From Limosilactobacillus frumenti DSM 13145 (GTDB lineage: Bacteria; Bacillota; Bacilli; Lactobacillales; Lactobacillaceae): a stretch of DNA of 64,000 bases. Both the position numbers and the translations under genes were made by a program. The stretch is taken from assembly GCF_001436045.1 (NCBI RefSeq), contig NZ_AZER01000025.1, positions 1 to 64,000 of the forward strand, given 5' to 3'. The notes below the pieces were generated by a model that saw nothing but the letters and a program-made list of their open reading frames with translations, made no database searches and was not told the origin of the DNA. The stretch's first letter is position 1; every line of letters starts with the position of its first letter. Of the stretch, positions 16,727-24,409 are shown piece after piece.

Positions 16727-17878
16727 TCAGTCAGCAAAAAATTCTTGAGCTACTTGTTTATAAAACTCAACAGACTTATGGAAAACATCTACTTCAACAT
16801 TCTCGTCTGTCTGGTGTTGAGTATTGTTACCAGGGCCGATTTCGGCAATCGCAAAGTCACCCTTCCCATGTAAAAATTCGGACCCATCGGATGCCCCAGA
16901 TTGACCAATGGCCTTTACTGGACCATCAAAAATTTCATCATGAACCTTTTCCATCAACTTAATTAATGGTGCATCCTTATCTCCCGGCATTGCTTCTTCT
17001 GGAAAACTGTAACGGATGCTAAGGTCGTAACCTGGCTTTTGGTTGAGGTCAGCTACCAGCTTGTTCAGCGCATCAAAGACAACTTGGTTTGGGTATTCAG
17101 GAATGGTCCGAATATTTCCCTTAATAATCGCTTTGGCTGGAACTGAGTTGATCTGCGAACCACCTTGGAAGACCGATTGAACATGCGTCAATTTGCCTAA
17201 AATGGGGTTAACCTTATCAAACTTGGCCATTAATGGTTTAACCTGGGTTGCAAAATCAACCAAGTGGTCAATTGCGTTAATCCCATTCTGTGGCTGTGAA
17301 CTGTGGGCTTGCTTACCAATGGAAGTAACAATGTAGTCAATTACTCCTTTAGACGTATAGCCAATCTCGGTCATGCTGTTACCAGGTTCAGCAATAATCA
17401 GGCCTGCTAAACCATCAGCATAGCCTTCCTTAGTAAGTTGAGCGGCACCGTACTCACCGGTTTCTTCTCCAACCGTGCACAGCAAGCGAATTTTGCCCGG
17501 CACGTTATGATTATCTAACATATCAATCATTGCAATAATCAGTGCGGCCAAACCACTCTTCATATCCGCAGCACCACGCCCATACAACTTGCCATCCTTA
17601 ATCGTGGCCTTAAATGGATCCGAAGACCACTGGCTCGCATCTCCTTCAGACACCACGTCTTCATGACCAGAGAAGCCCAGCATCTTATCACCAGAGCCAA
17701 TAGTGACTACCAGGTTATCACGGCCAGGTGCGTATTGAACACGATCAATCTGAACGCCTTGATCCTCATATGGCTTGAACAATGATTCAATATAGTCAGC
17801 GACTTCTGCTTCATTATCATTAACTGACTTAATTGAAATCAATTTCGATAAAATGGCGATTTGCTTATCCTTATCCAT
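16727..17878 (-). CDS. M20-family metallopeptidase (ArgE/DapE-like)
   Basis: A 383-residue cytoplasmic di-zinc hydrolase. Metal ligands are visible: His in FSGHEDVV, Asp in GRGAADMKSG, the Glu pair in VGEETGEYG, Glu in IAEPGN and the distal His in NTQHQTDE. The dimerisation domain sits between about residues 175 and 290. The family removes acyl groups from amino acids or cleaves dipeptides. ATG 17878 is preferred to ATG 17884, which abuts GGAGGG. It is the first gene of an operon with the YfcC transporter. It is not necessarily DapE, because no lysine genes are near. Confidence 0.88.
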   Translation of the reverse strand: MDKDKQIAILSKLISIKSVNDNEAEVADYIESLFKPYEDQGVQIDRVQYAPGRDNLVVTIGSGDKMLGFSGHEDVVSEGDASQWSSDPFKATIKDGKLYGRGAADMKSGLAALIIAMIDMLDNHNVPGKIRLLCTVGEETGEYGAAQLTKEGYADGLAGLIIAEPGNSMTEIGYTSKGVIDYIVTSIGKQAHSSQPQNGINAIDHLVDFATQVKPLMAKFDKVNPILGKLTHVQSVFQGGSQINSVPAKAIIKGNIRTIPEYPNQVVFDALNKLVADLNQKPGYDLSIRYSFPEEAMPGDKDAPLIKLMEKVHDEIFDGPVKAIGQSGASDGSEFLHGKGDFAIAEIGPGNNTQHQTDENVEVDVFHKSVEFYKQVAQEFFAD

Positions 17879-17901
17879 GTTCATCCCTCCAAAAATAGCT
17901 A

Positions 17902-17915
17902 TTAAAGCGTTTACA
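17902..17915 (-). promoter_or_regulatory. cre-like site
   Basis: Minus-strand TGTAAACGCTTTAA, 13 of 14 positions compatible with the CcpA consensus, 24 bp before the M20 gene start. Confidence 0.5.
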
Positions 17916-18056
17916 TGATAATTGTATCATGAGTAAGCTCTCATTTTTACCCCATTAATGCATCCAACCTAACTAAAAAATATTAGTTATTATGAATATT
18001 TAATCAATATAGTAACTATATTTAGCGATAAATGCAAATAAATACATAAAAATAAA

Positions 18057-18093
18057 TTAGCCCTACTAGTAATTTTTTTACTAGCAGGGCTAA
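18057..18093. terminator. Intrinsic terminator after the 35-codon gene
   Basis: TTAGCCCTACTAGTAA (18057-18072) pairs with 18078-18093 with one bulge; the minus strand continues with a T-rich tail. Confidence 0.8.
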
Positions 18094-18096
18094 TAT

Positions 18097-18204
18097 TTAC
18101 TGACGATGCTTGTTTAATTGGCGGGCTAAGTAAACGGGCCAGCCGATTGCAATAACTATTAATGTGCCTAGTGCAATTGTCTGTTTATGGTCTAGTTTGT
18201 TCAT
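18097..18204 (-). CDS. Small single-helix membrane protein, 35 residues
   Basis: An ORF of 35 codons from ATG 18204 to TAA, directly followed by a terminator. It begins MNKLDHKQTIALGTLIVIAI and ends RQLNKHRQ: a basic N-terminus, one hydrophobic helix at about residues 9-26 and a strongly basic tail, a usual design for a small inner-membrane protein. The ribosome binding site (GGGTTGA) is weak. It lies 54 bp after the reductase gene, beyond that gene's terminator. I do not recognise a family. It could be expressed by readthrough or from a promoter I cannot see. Confidence 0.5.
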   Translation of the reverse strand: MNKLDHKQTIALGTLIVIAIGWPVYLARQLNKHRQ

Positions 18205-18220
18205 ATTTTCAACCCAAAAA

Positions 18221-18248
18221 GCACCATTAGGCTGATCCCTAACGGTGC
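18221..18248 (-). terminator. Terminator of the diacetyl reductase gene
   Basis: GCACCATTAGG (18221-18231) with CCTAACGGTGC (18238-18248), one G-T pair when read on the minus strand, then TTTTT. Confidence 0.8.
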
Positions 18249-18258
18249 GTATTTATGA

Positions 18259-19032
18259 CTAATGGAACTGCATTCCACCATCAACAATGATGGTTTGACC
18301 AGTAATGTAATTAGAATCTGGGCCAGCTAAGAAGCCAACAGCATTGGCAACATCTTCTGGTTCAGATAACCGTTTCAAGGCAATATTCTTAGCGAAGGTT
18401 TGCATCCCCCACTCGTCACTCTTGCCAGCATTCTTCCCAACTTGATGAGCAATATCGAACATCATTGGCGTCTTAACAATCCCTGGAGCGTATGCATTAA
18501 CGGTGATACCTTCGTCAGCCAAATCACGGGCAGCAACTTGGGTAATCCCCCGGATAGCAAACTTAGTGCCAGAGTACAGGGCTAAGTTCGGGTTACCAAC
18601 AACACCAGCTTGGGAAGTAGCGTTAATGATCTTGCCGCCATGTCCCAATTTCTTAAATGCTTGGTGTGCAGCTTGAATGCCCCATAGAACACCACCAACG
18701 TTGACGCCATAAACCGTCTTGAATTGATCAGGAGTGATAGTGTCAATAGGGGTAGTTGGTCCTAAGCCGGCATTGTTAACCATAACGTTTAAATCGCCAA
18801 GTTTATCAACGGTTTCATTAACAGCGTTAAAGACAGCGTCACGGTCAGAAACATCCGCAGCAATTCCCAACGCTTTGGCACCCTTGGCTTCCAATTCCTT
18901 AACAGTGTCGTCAATCTTGTCTTGTTCCAATGCAACAATTGAAACAGCAAAGCCATCGTGAACTAATCGTTCAGCGATTGCTTTACCAATTCCTTGGCTA
19001 CCACCGGTAACTAATGCAACTTTTTGACTCAT
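18259..19032 (-). CDS. butA: Diacetyl/acetoin reductase (2,3-butanediol dehydrogenase, SDR)
   Basis: A 257-residue short-chain dehydrogenase. [15 protein letters not shown] is the NAD-binding Rossmann motif, NNAGLG follows, the catalytic Ser lies in NATSQAG and the YSGTKFA segment holds Tyr and Lys. The whole chain parallels BudC/ButA proteins ([44 protein letters not shown]). It reduces diacetyl to acetoin and acetoin to 2,3-butanediol using NADH. ATG 19032 follows GGAGGC; an upstream in-frame codon at 19065 lies inside a cre-like site. A cre box at 19050-19063 suggests CcpA control. Confidence 0.88.
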   Translation of the reverse strand: MSQKVALVTGGSQGIGKAIAERLVHDGFAVSIVALEQDKIDDTVKELEAKGAKALGIAADVSDRDAVFNAVNETVDKLGDLNVMVNNAGLGPTTPIDTITPDQFKTVYGVNVGGVLWGIQAAHQAFKKLGHGGKIINATSQAGVVGNPNLALYSGTKFAIRGITQVAARDLADEGITVNAYAPGIVKTPMMFDIAHQVGKNAGKSDEWGMQTFAKNIALKRLSEPEDVANAVGFLAGPDSNYITGQTIIVDGGMQFH

Positions 19033-19049
19033 AATATTGCCTCCTTTTT

Positions 19050-19063
19050 TGTAAGCGCTTACC
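19050..19063 (-). promoter_or_regulatory. cre-like site before butA
   Basis: TGTAAGCGCTTACC, a near-palindromic match to the CcpA consensus, 18 bp upstream of the ATG, placed to block transcription. Confidence 0.6.
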
Positions 19064-19178
19064 ACGATTTCAATTATACTATGTTGAACACAAAATTATA
19101 AAGTAATTTGCCCATTATTTGACTTAATATTTAACAAATTATAAGTATCTTGTTAATTTTAGCAATGTAATGAAGCAA

Positions 19179-19466
19179 AAAAAGAACCTTCCCGCTTATT
19201 GCTGGGAAGGCTCCGAAAGTTAGCAGATCAGGTAATGAATCAGACATTGAGTTTCTTGCCATACTCATTGTTGATTGTGTCAACAACGTCCTTGGCACTC
19301 ATGTTGTCTTCAACAATTTCCTTGCCGTCACGTAAAGTGTACTTTACGTCGTCGCTCAGATTACTGAAGTCAACATCGTTACCCTTTGCATCAACAAAAT
19401 CAAACTTCGAGTTTTGGAAGTTCTTAAGAGCATCTTCATTAATTTCCATGATTCATGCTTCCTTTC
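19179..19466. repeat. Direct repeat copy 1 (small gene, RBS and terminator)
   Basis: Nearly identical to 39671-39959: three substitutions and one 1-nt indel over about 285 bp. The repeat includes the whole 69-codon gene, its ribosome binding site on the right and its terminator on the left (CCTTCCC 19187-19193 with GGGAAGG 19204-19210). Sequence beyond both edges is unrelated, so only the gene unit was copied, without its promoter. Confidence 0.9.
19240..19449 (-). CDS. Hypothetical 69-residue protein, copy 1
   Basis: An acidic, soluble 69-residue protein, from MEINEDALKNFQNSKFDF to YGKKLNV, with no hydrophobic segment or cysteine. It resembles no domain I can name. ATG 19449 follows GGAAGC. 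It is identical to the protein at 39733-39942 except residue 66 (Lys here, Glu there). A terminator follows. Its near-identical duplication implies either a recent copying event or gene conversion; dosage or separate promoters may matter, as upstream sequences differ. Confidence 0.75.
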   Translation of the reverse strand: MEINEDALKNFQNSKFDFVDAKGNDVDFSNLSDDVKYTLRDGKEIVEDNMSAKDVVDTINNEYGKKLNV

Positions 19467-19535
19467 GAGTTATATTGTAAACTTTTTTCACCAAAATGAA
19501 GCATTTTTCTACCAAATTTTAGAAGTTCTCAAAAA

Positions 19536-20075
19536 TTAGTTCATCAACTGATACTGGAGAACACGAGCTTGCTGGTCACCAATATCGTCGTAATGAATCG
19601 TCAAATCAGTCACTACCTGGCAACCATGTTTAACATAGAGTTTTTCTGAAGGAATATTAGCCGCTAAAACATCCAGGTGCAATACACGGAAATCATGCTG
19701 ACGAGCGACCGTTAATACCGCCTCAAACATTTCATCCGCAATACCAGTGCCCCGATAATCTGGGTGAACAGTGAACAAGTGCAAGACAACAATCTCTTGG
19801 TCAGTGGCTTTAAGTGGCCAGTTAACCTGCCGGTATTCATCATCCTCACCAGCAGTTAATACACCAGCAGCAACGCACCGTCCATCTTTCCACCCAGTCA
19901 CGATCAGCGCATGCTGAATATAGTCACGTAAGCCCTCAACACTTGGATATTCACCCCAGGTCCAGTCCGCCCCATATTCATCTAATGATTGATGGTCGCA
20001 CACCTCGTGGTACATTTTGGCAACTTCTGCAAGATCATCAACTGTCGCCAATTTAATTTGATCTAGTTGGGCCAT
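19536..20075 (-). CDS. GNAT-family N-acetyltransferase
   Basis: A 179-residue GNAT enzyme. The acetyl-CoA pyrophosphate loop is in VHPDYRGTGIADEMFEAVL (motif A, about residues 107-125), preceded by the LHLFTV strand, and the LHLDVLAANIPSEKLYVKHG segment is motif B. The acceptor substrate cannot be predicted. ATG 20075 follows AGGAGATGACTAGGA. The gene stands alone downstream of a sugar-like MFS gene, with the same orientation. Confidence 0.88.
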   Translation of the reverse strand: MAQLDQIKLATVDDLAEVAKMYHEVCDHQSLDEYGADWTWGEYPSVEGLRDYIQHALIVTGWKDGRCVAAGVLTAGEDDEYRQVNWPLKATDQEIVVLHLFTVHPDYRGTGIADEMFEAVLTVARQHDFRVLHLDVLAANIPSEKLYVKHGCQVVTDLTIHYDDIGDQQARVLQYQLMN

Positions 20076-20126
20076 TCCTAGTCATCTCCTTATTCATCGT
20101 TCACTACTATTCTATCAGAAAAGGAG

Positions 20127-21305
20127 TTAGTGGTTATTAATGGCCCCATTTAACATCTGCCGGTTGGCCCAGTAAATGATTAGTAGTACTGGGACAATGA
20201 TCAGCCAAACGACATAGAAGTACTTAATTGGCAAAAGCGTATCAACAAAGCCGGCAATGATCGGTCCAAACGACATCCCAATATCGAGTCCCAAGAAGAA
20301 GGTGGCTGAAGCTAAGCCACGTTCACTCTTTGGAGCAACCATCATCGCTGTTGACTGGCAAACCGAGTACAAGGTTCCATAACCAATTGCCATCCCCGCA
20401 GCAGCCAAGGCCATCTGCCAATTATTTTTCATAATAACCAGCATTACAAGGTAAAATGCATCTGCGGCAACACTAGCGTATAGCCAGACACCGAAACGAA
20501 CAGTATCAAACTGATTTCGTAGGAACAGTCGAATTAGCATTAAAAACGCCGCATAGATTAAGAAATACATCCCAACTGCCACTGTTAAATGACGTTGTTC
20601 AACATAAGTCACAATGTCAGCTTGGGTAATAAAGTACGGCATGGCGAATAATGCCACCATGGCAGCAATTGGTAAGCATTGCTTCTGAATAATCTTTAAC
20701 TTACCCTTGGCAGCCGTTGCCGCTTGTTCAGCGGTTGGTTGGGCACGATTAGAAACAAATTGGATCGTAATGATCATGCAAAGGGATGCCAAAGCAGAAA
20801 TTACGATTGCTGTTCGGTAACCAATGACATGGTACAAGTCAATGGATACCGCAGGTGCAAAGGCCATTGCTAATGCATTCATAATGCCATAAAAACTCAT
20901 GGCCTCCCCAACATGGGAAAAGGGAACTAAATATGATAACCAGGTAGTCATGCAAACGGTACATAAAACATAACCAGTCCCATTGATTAAACGAAATAGC
21001 AGGAGTAAACCACTATTGGGTGTCACGATATAACCAGCAATGCCAATAAACGACAAGGCCCCACCCCAAAAAGCTAACCGGTATTTTGAAAAACGGTCAG
21101 TGAGGTTACCAACAATCGGTCGTAAAAACATCGCAACAATGCTCATCACGCCGACGATAAAACCAGCAAAGGCACTCGATGCGCCCAAATCTTTGGCATA
21201 CCCGTTGATTAGCGGGTTGCAATACATATTAGCGAACATAAAGAAGAAAGACGCCGCCATGACGAGGACGACATCCCTCGTAAAAACAGATTCCTTTTTT
21301 GCCAT
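20127..21305 (-). CDS. MFS transporter
   Basis: A 392-residue 12-helix major facilitator protein. The loop 2-3 signature is RPIVGNLTDRFSKYRLAF; STAMMVAPKSERGLASATFFLGLDIGMSFGP matches motif C-like helix 11 of drug-exporter-type members. Such proteins use the proton gradient to export drugs or metabolites. ATG 21305 follows AGAGGGAG. It is divergent from the plus-strand aromatic operon and shares its intergenic region; whether it is coregulated is unknown. Confidence 0.85.
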   Translation of the reverse strand: MAKKESVFTRDVVLVMAASFFFMFANMYCNPLINGYAKDLGASSAFAGFIVGVMSIVAMFLRPIVGNLTDRFSKYRLAFWGGALSFIGIAGYIVTPNSGLLLLFRLINGTGYVLCTVCMTTWLSYLVPFSHVGEAMSFYGIMNALAMAFAPAVSIDLYHVIGYRTAIVISALASLCMIITIQFVSNRAQPTAEQAATAAKGKLKIIQKQCLPIAAMVALFAMPYFITQADIVTYVEQRHLTVAVGMYFLIYAAFLMLIRLFLRNQFDTVRFGVWLYASVAADAFYLVMLVIMKNNWQMALAAAGMAIGYGTLYSVCQSTAMMVAPKSERGLASATFFLGLDIGMSFGPIIAGFVDTLLPIKYFYVVWLIIVPVLLIIYWANRQMLNGAINNH

Positions 21306-21391
21306 ATAAATATTCTCCCTCTAACTTAATACCCACATTATAGAGCGCCCAAGGAGTAATTCTCAATCAAAAATTAATTTAAAATTAGACC

Positions 21392-21420
21392 TTGACAAGG
21401 TAAAATGAGAATGCTTTAAT
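21392..21420 (+). promoter_or_regulatory. Promoter of the aroQ-aroK operon
   Basis: TTGACA (21392-21397), 17 bp, TTTAAT (21415-21420) with an extended -10 TGC. The predicted start lies near 21427, giving a leader of about 290 nt before the first structural gene. Confidence 0.8.
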
Positions 21421-21450
21421 AATTACAACATCAAATGAAGGGAAGATTTA

Positions 21451-21510
21451 ATGATGAACCAAAACACATTAACGATGCATAAGTATTATCGCCTTGCTGA
21501 CATGAATTAA
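21451..21510 (+). CDS. Tyrosine leader peptide (HKYYRL)
   Basis: A 19-codon ORF, MMNQNTLTMHKYYRLADMN, starting at ATG 21451 (or 21454) after GAAGGGAAG and ending in TAA. Codons 12 and 13 (21484-21489) are two tandem TAT tyrosine codons. It sits inside a structured leader with an intrinsic terminator, upstream of aroQ-aroC-aroA-tyrA-aroK. The first helix arm (21465-21476) lies on codons 5-9 and the second (21492-21500) directly after the tyrosine codons, so a ribosome stalled there would cover both. This is the layout of an attenuator leader peptide. It probably has no function as a protein. Confidence 0.8.
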   Translation: MMNQNTLTMHKYYRLADMN

Positions 21511-21695
21511 GTCCGTGCTATTTGGGGTGCGGACGGGGACGTTCGGACCTCAGCAAGGGAATCGTTAATGTGACTTTGCTAGGGAACGCAATCTAGCAAG
21601 ATCATCATTTATTTTCTAATCAAGCGCCATTAATGCCTTCTTGAATTAGAACGACCGACTAGATTGAGCAACGTCTCAACTAGTTGGTCGTTTTT
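21465..21695 (+). promoter_or_regulatory. Tyrosine-responsive transcription attenuator, aroQ-aroK operon
   Basis: Nested helices P1, 21465-21476 with 21561-21572 (CACATTAACGAT and its complement, perfect 12 bp) and P2, 21492-21500 with 21550-21558 (CCTTGCTGA, perfect 9 bp), enclose the leader ORF end. P3 (21576-21582 with 21593-21599) and P4 (21616-21624 with 21640-21649) follow, then the terminator AACGACC-ACTAG (21650-21662) with 21680-21692 and TTTTT. Alternative pairings exist, for example the 3' arm of P1 (TTAATG) with CATTAA at 21628-21633. No T-box motif is present. The fold was read by eye. Confidence 0.75.
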
Positions 21696-21720
21696 GATTT
21701 ATATAGAAAGAGTTTTACTC

Positions 21721-22926
21721 ATGCAAGCAACTGTTACTGAAGAACCACAAATTAACCGTAGACGTTTGACTTTGAGCCTCTACCTCAACTACCTTATTCA
21801 TGGCTTTGGATTAATCATCTTAGCTCAGAACATGGTAGCCCTTGGTGGTGCCTGGTCAGTTCCTGTTAAAACTGTTTCATTTGTTATCTCAGGAGTTGGG
21901 ATTGGCCGGTTAATTTCATACCTCATTACGGGTACTTTAGCCGACCTCTTTAGCCGTAAATTACTCGTTAATATTGGGATGCTATCATACTTGATCTTCG
22001 CTGTGGGAATGATCATGACCCATAGTGTTCCCGTCGCTTACTGCTTAGCAATTCTTGCTGGGATTGCCAACTCAGCCCTTGATGCGGGAACGTACACTAC
22101 CTTGGTTGAAATGAATGATGGAAATGGTTACGACACCATCCTTATCAAAGGTTTCATGTCCATCGGTGAATTTATTCTTCCATTAATTATCGCCACTCTG
22201 AATGCCAAAAACTTATGGTTTGGCTGGTCATTCATCATCATGGCTGCCCTGCTGGTGATCAACATCATCAACATGTCATCTTTGAAGTTCCCTGTAATCA
22301 AAGCGCCAAGTAAGGTTGATCTGGGTGAACATGCCCACAAACAAAGCAAGGTGCGGACAGTCTTATCAACCATCGTTCTCTTGGCATACGGTTACACTTC
22401 AATGGCCCTGATGATCTGGTTCACGCAATGGATCACCCTCTTCACTCAACGGGCATTCAATTTTGGTAACATTGCCGCCCATACCGTCATGTCTTGCTAC
22501 AGCATTGGCTCAATGGCCGGGGTTCTCACCCTCTTCTTCCTGCTCAAACACAATGCTAGTGAGATGAAGCTATTAATCAGTCTAAACTTAGTTGCGGTTC
22601 TGTCATTAGTAATTATCTTGGTAGCTGGTCGAAATGTCTTAATCGCCAATGTTGCATCATTTATCTTCGGCCTTTCTGCTGCATCTGGAGTAATGCAAAC
22701 CGGCTTAACCGTCTTCATGAACATGTTCCCTGCTCACCGCGGAATGATTACCGGAATCTTCTACTTCTTTGGATCAATTGCATCCTTCACCGTTCCATTG
22801 ATCACTGGAGTTCTTTCCACCCACAGCATTACAGCAACATTTGGTGCTGATATCATTGTCGGCATTATTGGGACAGTTCTGATGATTATCTTAGCTGTCT
22901 TACAAAAGCCAGTTCGTCAAGCTTAA
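21721..22926 (+). CDS. MFS transporter, first gene of the aromatic operon
   Basis: A 401-residue 12-helix MFS protein. RLISYLITGTLADLFSRKLLVNIG is the loop 2-3 signature and GVMQTGLTVFMNMFPAHRGMITGIFYFFGSIASF belongs to helix 11. ATG 21721 is chosen because the in-frame codon at 21664 lies within the leader terminator hairpin, while 21721 follows AGAAAGAG. Its place at the head of an operon for chorismate and tyrosine synthesis suggests transport of an aromatic amino acid, shikimate-pathway intermediate or related compound; direction and substrate are not known. The next gene begins 12 bp after its stop. Confidence 0.82.
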   Translation: MQATVTEEPQINRRRLTLSLYLNYLIHGFGLIILAQNMVALGGAWSVPVKTVSFVISGVGIGRLISYLITGTLADLFSRKLLVNIGMLSYLIFAVGMIMTHSVPVAYCLAILAGIANSALDAGTYTTLVEMNDGNGYDTILIKGFMSIGEFILPLIIATLNAKNLWFGWSFIIMAALLVINIINMSSLKFPVIKAPSKVDLGEHAHKQSKVRTVLSTIVLLAYGYTSMALMIWFTQWITLFTQRAFNFGNIAAHTVMSCYSIGSMAGVLTLFFLLKHNASEMKLLISLNLVAVLSLVIILVAGRNVLIANVASFIFGLSAASGVMQTGLTVFMNMFPAHRGMITGIFYFFGSIASFTVPLITGVLSTHSITATFGADIIVGIIGTVLMIILAVLQKPVRQA

Positions 22927-22938
22927 GGAGTGATTTTA

Positions 22939-23214
22939 ATGACGGAGCTCGATCAAGCACGACAAGAAATTAACCGCATTAACCAACAGTTAGTAAAACT
23001 CTTAGAACAACGTTTCACGGCCGTTACCAAAGTCAATAACTATAAAGTGGCACACCAATTGCCAATCTTGGACCAGCAACGTGAACAGGCTATTCTCAAC
23101 AAAGTCACTGCTGAGACTTCAGATCCGGCTAAAGCACCATTCATTGCTGCAATCTTTAAAGATATTATGAAACAATCTCGTCAATATGAACAAGCTCTCA
23201 GAAAGGAAGATTAA
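22939..23214 (+). CDS. aroQ: Chorismate mutase, AroQ class
   Basis: A 91-residue helical protein from MTELDQARQEINRINQQLVKLLEQRF onwards; the DxxRxxIxxIDxxLVxLLxxR pattern, Lys in NNYKVAHQ, and the closing FIAAIFKDIMKQSRQYEQ are AroQ features. It rearranges chorismate to prephenate, the branch point towards tyrosine. ATG 22939 follows TAAGGAG, which overlaps the MFS stop codon. It is 3 bp from aroC. It is a stand-alone mutase, without a fused DAHP synthase or dehydratase domain. Confidence 0.92.
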   Translation: MTELDQARQEINRINQQLVKLLEQRFTAVTKVNNYKVAHQLPILDQQREQAILNKVTAETSDPAKAPFIAAIFKDIMKQSRQYEQALRKED

Positions 23215-23217
23215 CCC

Positions 23218-24384
23218 ATGAATTTTATTACCGCTGGTGAATCTCATGGTCCCCAACTTACCGGTATTATTGAAGGACTGCCGGCTGGATTACCGATTGA
23301 TGTTGAACAGATCAATGCTGCATTAGCCGCCCGCCAAGGTGGCTACGGCCGTGGTAATCGGCAAAAAATTGAACATGACCAGGTTCAAATTGTCGGCGGT
23401 GTTCGTCACGGTGTTACCCTCGGGTCACCAATTGCACTGACCATTCAGAATCGTGACCATGCTAATTGGTCAGCAATCATGGATCCAGTGAGCCCGGCAA
23501 CCCCTGAGAATTCAGTCCGTAAAGTGGAGCATCCCCGCCCTGGTCATGCGGACCTTGTCGGGGGGATGAAGTACGATCACCGCGACCTGCGAAATGTGCT
23601 TGAGCGTTCTTCGGCTCGTGAAACTGCCATGCGGGTTGCTATTGGTAACCTCTGCGAACAATTATTAGCAGCCCTCGATATCCACTTGGTAGGCTTCGTT
23701 CAGCAAGTTGGTTCTATCAAAGTAACTGCTAATAATTCCTTATCTGTGCAGCAAATTCAAGCGACCATCAAGCAAAACGACCTCCGTATTCTCAACCAGG
23801 AACAAGTACCAGCAATCCACCAATTGATTGATGACACAAAGCGGGCTGGTGATTCATTAGGCGGCACCATTCGGGTCATTGCTGAAAACGTACCCGCTGG
23901 CCTTGGTTCTTACATAAGCTGGGACACTAAATTAGATGGTAAAATTGCCGGCGCCGTAATGGGAGTAAATGCTATGAAGGGGGTTAGCTTTGGCGATGGT
24001 TTTGCTGATGCTGAACACCCGGGAAGCCAAATTATGGACCAGATCGACTACCATAAGGGGACTGGCTTTAGTCGCTTATCCAATCATCTCGGTGGCTTTG
24101 AAGGTGGAATGACAAACGGAATGCCAATCATTGTCAACGCAGCAATGAAACCAATTCCCACTCTTTACAAGCCCCTTCAAACAGTTGATATTAACAGCAA
24201 GGAGAAACTGAAAGCCAATGTTGAACGTTCTGACGTCACCGCCATCGTCCCGGCTTCCATTGTCGTTGAAAATGTCGTGGCCATTGAACTAGCCAAAGCA
24301 ATCACTGATACTTTTGAATCAGCTAGTTTAGTTCGCTTAAAAGCAGGGGTCGCTCAATACCGTAAACATAATGCAGATTTCTAA
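23218..24384 (+). CDS. aroC: Chorismate synthase
   Basis: A 388-residue enzyme that makes chorismate from EPSP with reduced FMN. GESHGPQLTGIIEGLPAGLP at the N-terminus, GYGRGNRQKIEHDQVQIVGG, HPRPGHADLVGGMKY-DHRDLRNVLERSSARETAMRVA read in parts, and the FEGGMTNGMPI region are the three family signatures. Both histidines of the active site are present. Full length for the family. ATG 23218 follows AGAAAGGAAGAT. Genes on both sides are separated by 3 and 25 bp, so it is cotranscribed within the tyrosine operon. Confidence 0.96.
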   Translation: MNFITAGESHGPQLTGIIEGLPAGLPIDVEQINAALAARQGGYGRGNRQKIEHDQVQIVGGVRHGVTLGSPIALTIQNRDHANWSAIMDPVSPATPENSVRKVEHPRPGHADLVGGMKYDHRDLRNVLERSSARETAMRVAIGNLCEQLLAALDIHLVGFVQQVGSIKVTANNSLSVQQIQATIKQNDLRILNQEQVPAIHQLIDDTKRAGDSLGGTIRVIAENVPAGLGSYISWDTKLDGKIAGAVMGVNAMKGVSFGDGFADAEHPGSQIMDQIDYHKGTGFSRLSNHLGGFEGGMTNGMPIIVNAAMKPIPTLYKPLQTVDINSKEKLKANVERSDVTAIVPASIVVENVVAIELAKAITDTFESASLVRLKAGVAQYRKHNADF

Positions 24385-24409
24385 ATAACTATTAGAAAGG
24401 ACTTTACTG

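Noticed and set aside
19199-19480. Plus-strand ORFs of 93 codons opposite both 69-codon genes (also 39692-39973)
   Set aside because: They are duplicated simply because the repeat is duplicated; the minus frame has the ribosome binding site and terminator.
21420-21720. T-box or known riboswitch in the aroQ leader
   Set aside because: No GGTGGNACCGCG-type motif or stem I features; GGGGTGCGGAC is only a partial resemblance. The short ORF with Tyr codons explains it better.
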